Shown: piece after piece, positions 63,161-64,000 of the stretch
Numbering within the stretch: the stretch's first letter is position 1
Layout of the letters: every line of letters begins with the position of its first letter
Position numbers and translations under genes: made by a program
Notes under the pieces: generated by a model
Seen by the model: only the letters and a program-made list of their open reading frames with translations
Told to the model about the DNA's origin: nothing
Database searches by the model: none
Origin: Candida dubliniensis CD36
Lineage: Eukaryota; Ascomycota; Pichiomycetes; Serinales; Debaryomycetaceae
DNA: 64,000 nt
Direction of reading: 5' to 3'
Assembly (NCBI RefSeq): GCF_000026945.1
Contig: NC_012867.1
Coordinates: forward strand, 1,612,001 to 1,676,000

Positions 63161-64000
63161 TATTGTTACTAGATGTTATGAAAATACAAATAATATACAA
63201 GTTGGTTTATATAATACCTTTAATAGATGTAGGACAAGATAGAATTAGTTGATCGGTTGATTGTAAGTTGGGTAGGAGAAGCAAATCAAATAAAAAACAA
63301 CTAAAACTGAATTGAAATGGATACAATTTTGAATATAAATGAAATGTAGTAAGTGAGTGAATAAATTAGTGAATGAATTGGAAGTAAGGAATTTGTTGTT
63401 GTTGTTGTTTCTTTTCTTAAACAAAAATGTAATTGAGAATAATCTAAAACAAGACGGGGAAAAAAAAATGAAACAAGGAAATACAAAAGGTAGGAGGAGA
63501 AGGGAAATCAAGAGAAAGGGAAATGAATAAAGGAATGGTAAAAAAATTTGCAAATGAAAGTTATAAAAAAAAGGAAAAATGTGTGGAAGAGAAAACAGTG
63601 TATATATATATGTGTGTTGGTATTGATAATGAAACTGGTGACTACAGTTTAAACAGGTAGAACAAAGACTGAAAAAAAAAAAAAATACAAAGCCCAATCC
63701 ACTACTAACAAACATGAGAATAGAATAGAAAAAAAAAAATCAGTGACCCTTTTTCAATCAATTCTTTTTGCACCCCCCCCCCATTTCTAGGGAGAGAAAA
63801 ATGTCTCCATTTTGTCGTTTATCTTTTTTTGTTACTGTGATCCGCCTCAAATTTATCAATCTCGACCTTTATCACATTACTGTTGTTCTGAATGCTACCA
63901 ACTCATGTATTCATTGCTTTTCTTTACTTTTTGTTGGCTGTTTGATTCACATTTCTTACTGTATTGGTACCAGTAAGGAAAGTAGCAGTCTCTATTCTCC
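63161..64000. other. Upstream spacer to the window end
   Basis: No gene is supported. It has A-rich runs, a (TTG)n run (about 63392-63408), tatata (about 63600) and a run of about ten C at about 63772-63782. The frame at 63245-63715 is Phe/Ser-rich low complexity from the opposite strand of an A-rich tract. Confidence 0.5.

Noticed and set aside
63245..63715. 156-codon minus-strand frame
   Set aside because: Phe/Ser-rich, derived from long A/T runs, and without domain-like sequence.

Overview
The window is nuclear DNA of a budding yeast of the CUG-Ser clade, most probably Candida. It is AT-rich with long homopolymer A/T runs, and genes are almost all intronless. The two introns I can support use GTATGT and TACTAAC signals. 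In-frame CTG codons fall where the protein families expect a serine or another polar residue (RGD2 codon 14, YHB5 codon 272, the monooxygenase at 61070). A SAP2-type secreted aspartyl protease flanked by two flavohemoglobin genes (YHB1 and a YHB5-like gene) matches the Candida albicans/C. dubliniensis lineage. The protease differs from my memory of C. albicans SAP2 at many scattered residues, so I favour C. dubliniensis or a close sister. That is inference.

Layout. 0.4-8.2 kb: RGD2 (Rho GAP), a possible INO80 subunit, and TSC11 (TORC2 Rictor subunit), the last two converging with a 44 bp gap. 8.2-11.1 kb: a 2.9 kb gene-poor stretch with a GC-rich island, a T-rich tract and a three-copy diverged tandem repeat. 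11.1-25.8 kb: housekeeping block with EMP24 (p24 cargo receptor), FUN30 (SNF2 remodeller), AAT21 (aspartate aminotransferase), RPS27 (spliced), VFA1 (Vps4 partner), GLC7 (PP1, with a 5'UTR intron), SRP102 (SRP receptor beta) and NFU1 (Fe-S scaffold). 25.9-34.7 kb: a multi-RRM protein with a 2.2 kb upstream region, a small proteasome-chaperone-like gene, an APH-fold kinase and ARO2. 34.8-47.4 kb: CDC45, a sugar/quinate-type MFS transporter with an unusual repeated promoter motif, a small basic protein, DBP6, RSM19, PTC6 and AST2. 47.8-62 kb: YHB1, SAP2, the YHB5-like gene and an FAD phenol-hydroxylase-like monooxygenase, separated by long intergenic regions. The last gene is a serine/asparagine-rich hypothetical protein.

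Most genes are single-copy housekeeping genes with no functional linkage. The 47.8-62 kb segment is the one host-interaction-flavoured region: nitric oxide detoxification, secreted proteolysis and aromatic hydroxylation. No tRNA, rRNA, intact transposon, CRISPR array or virus was seen. The most useful leads are the repeat cluster and GC island at 8.6-10.1 kb, the GATCCCCCA motif cluster before the transporter, several perfect palindromes in promoters, and a membrane-protein-like ORF without an ATG at 31.2 kb.
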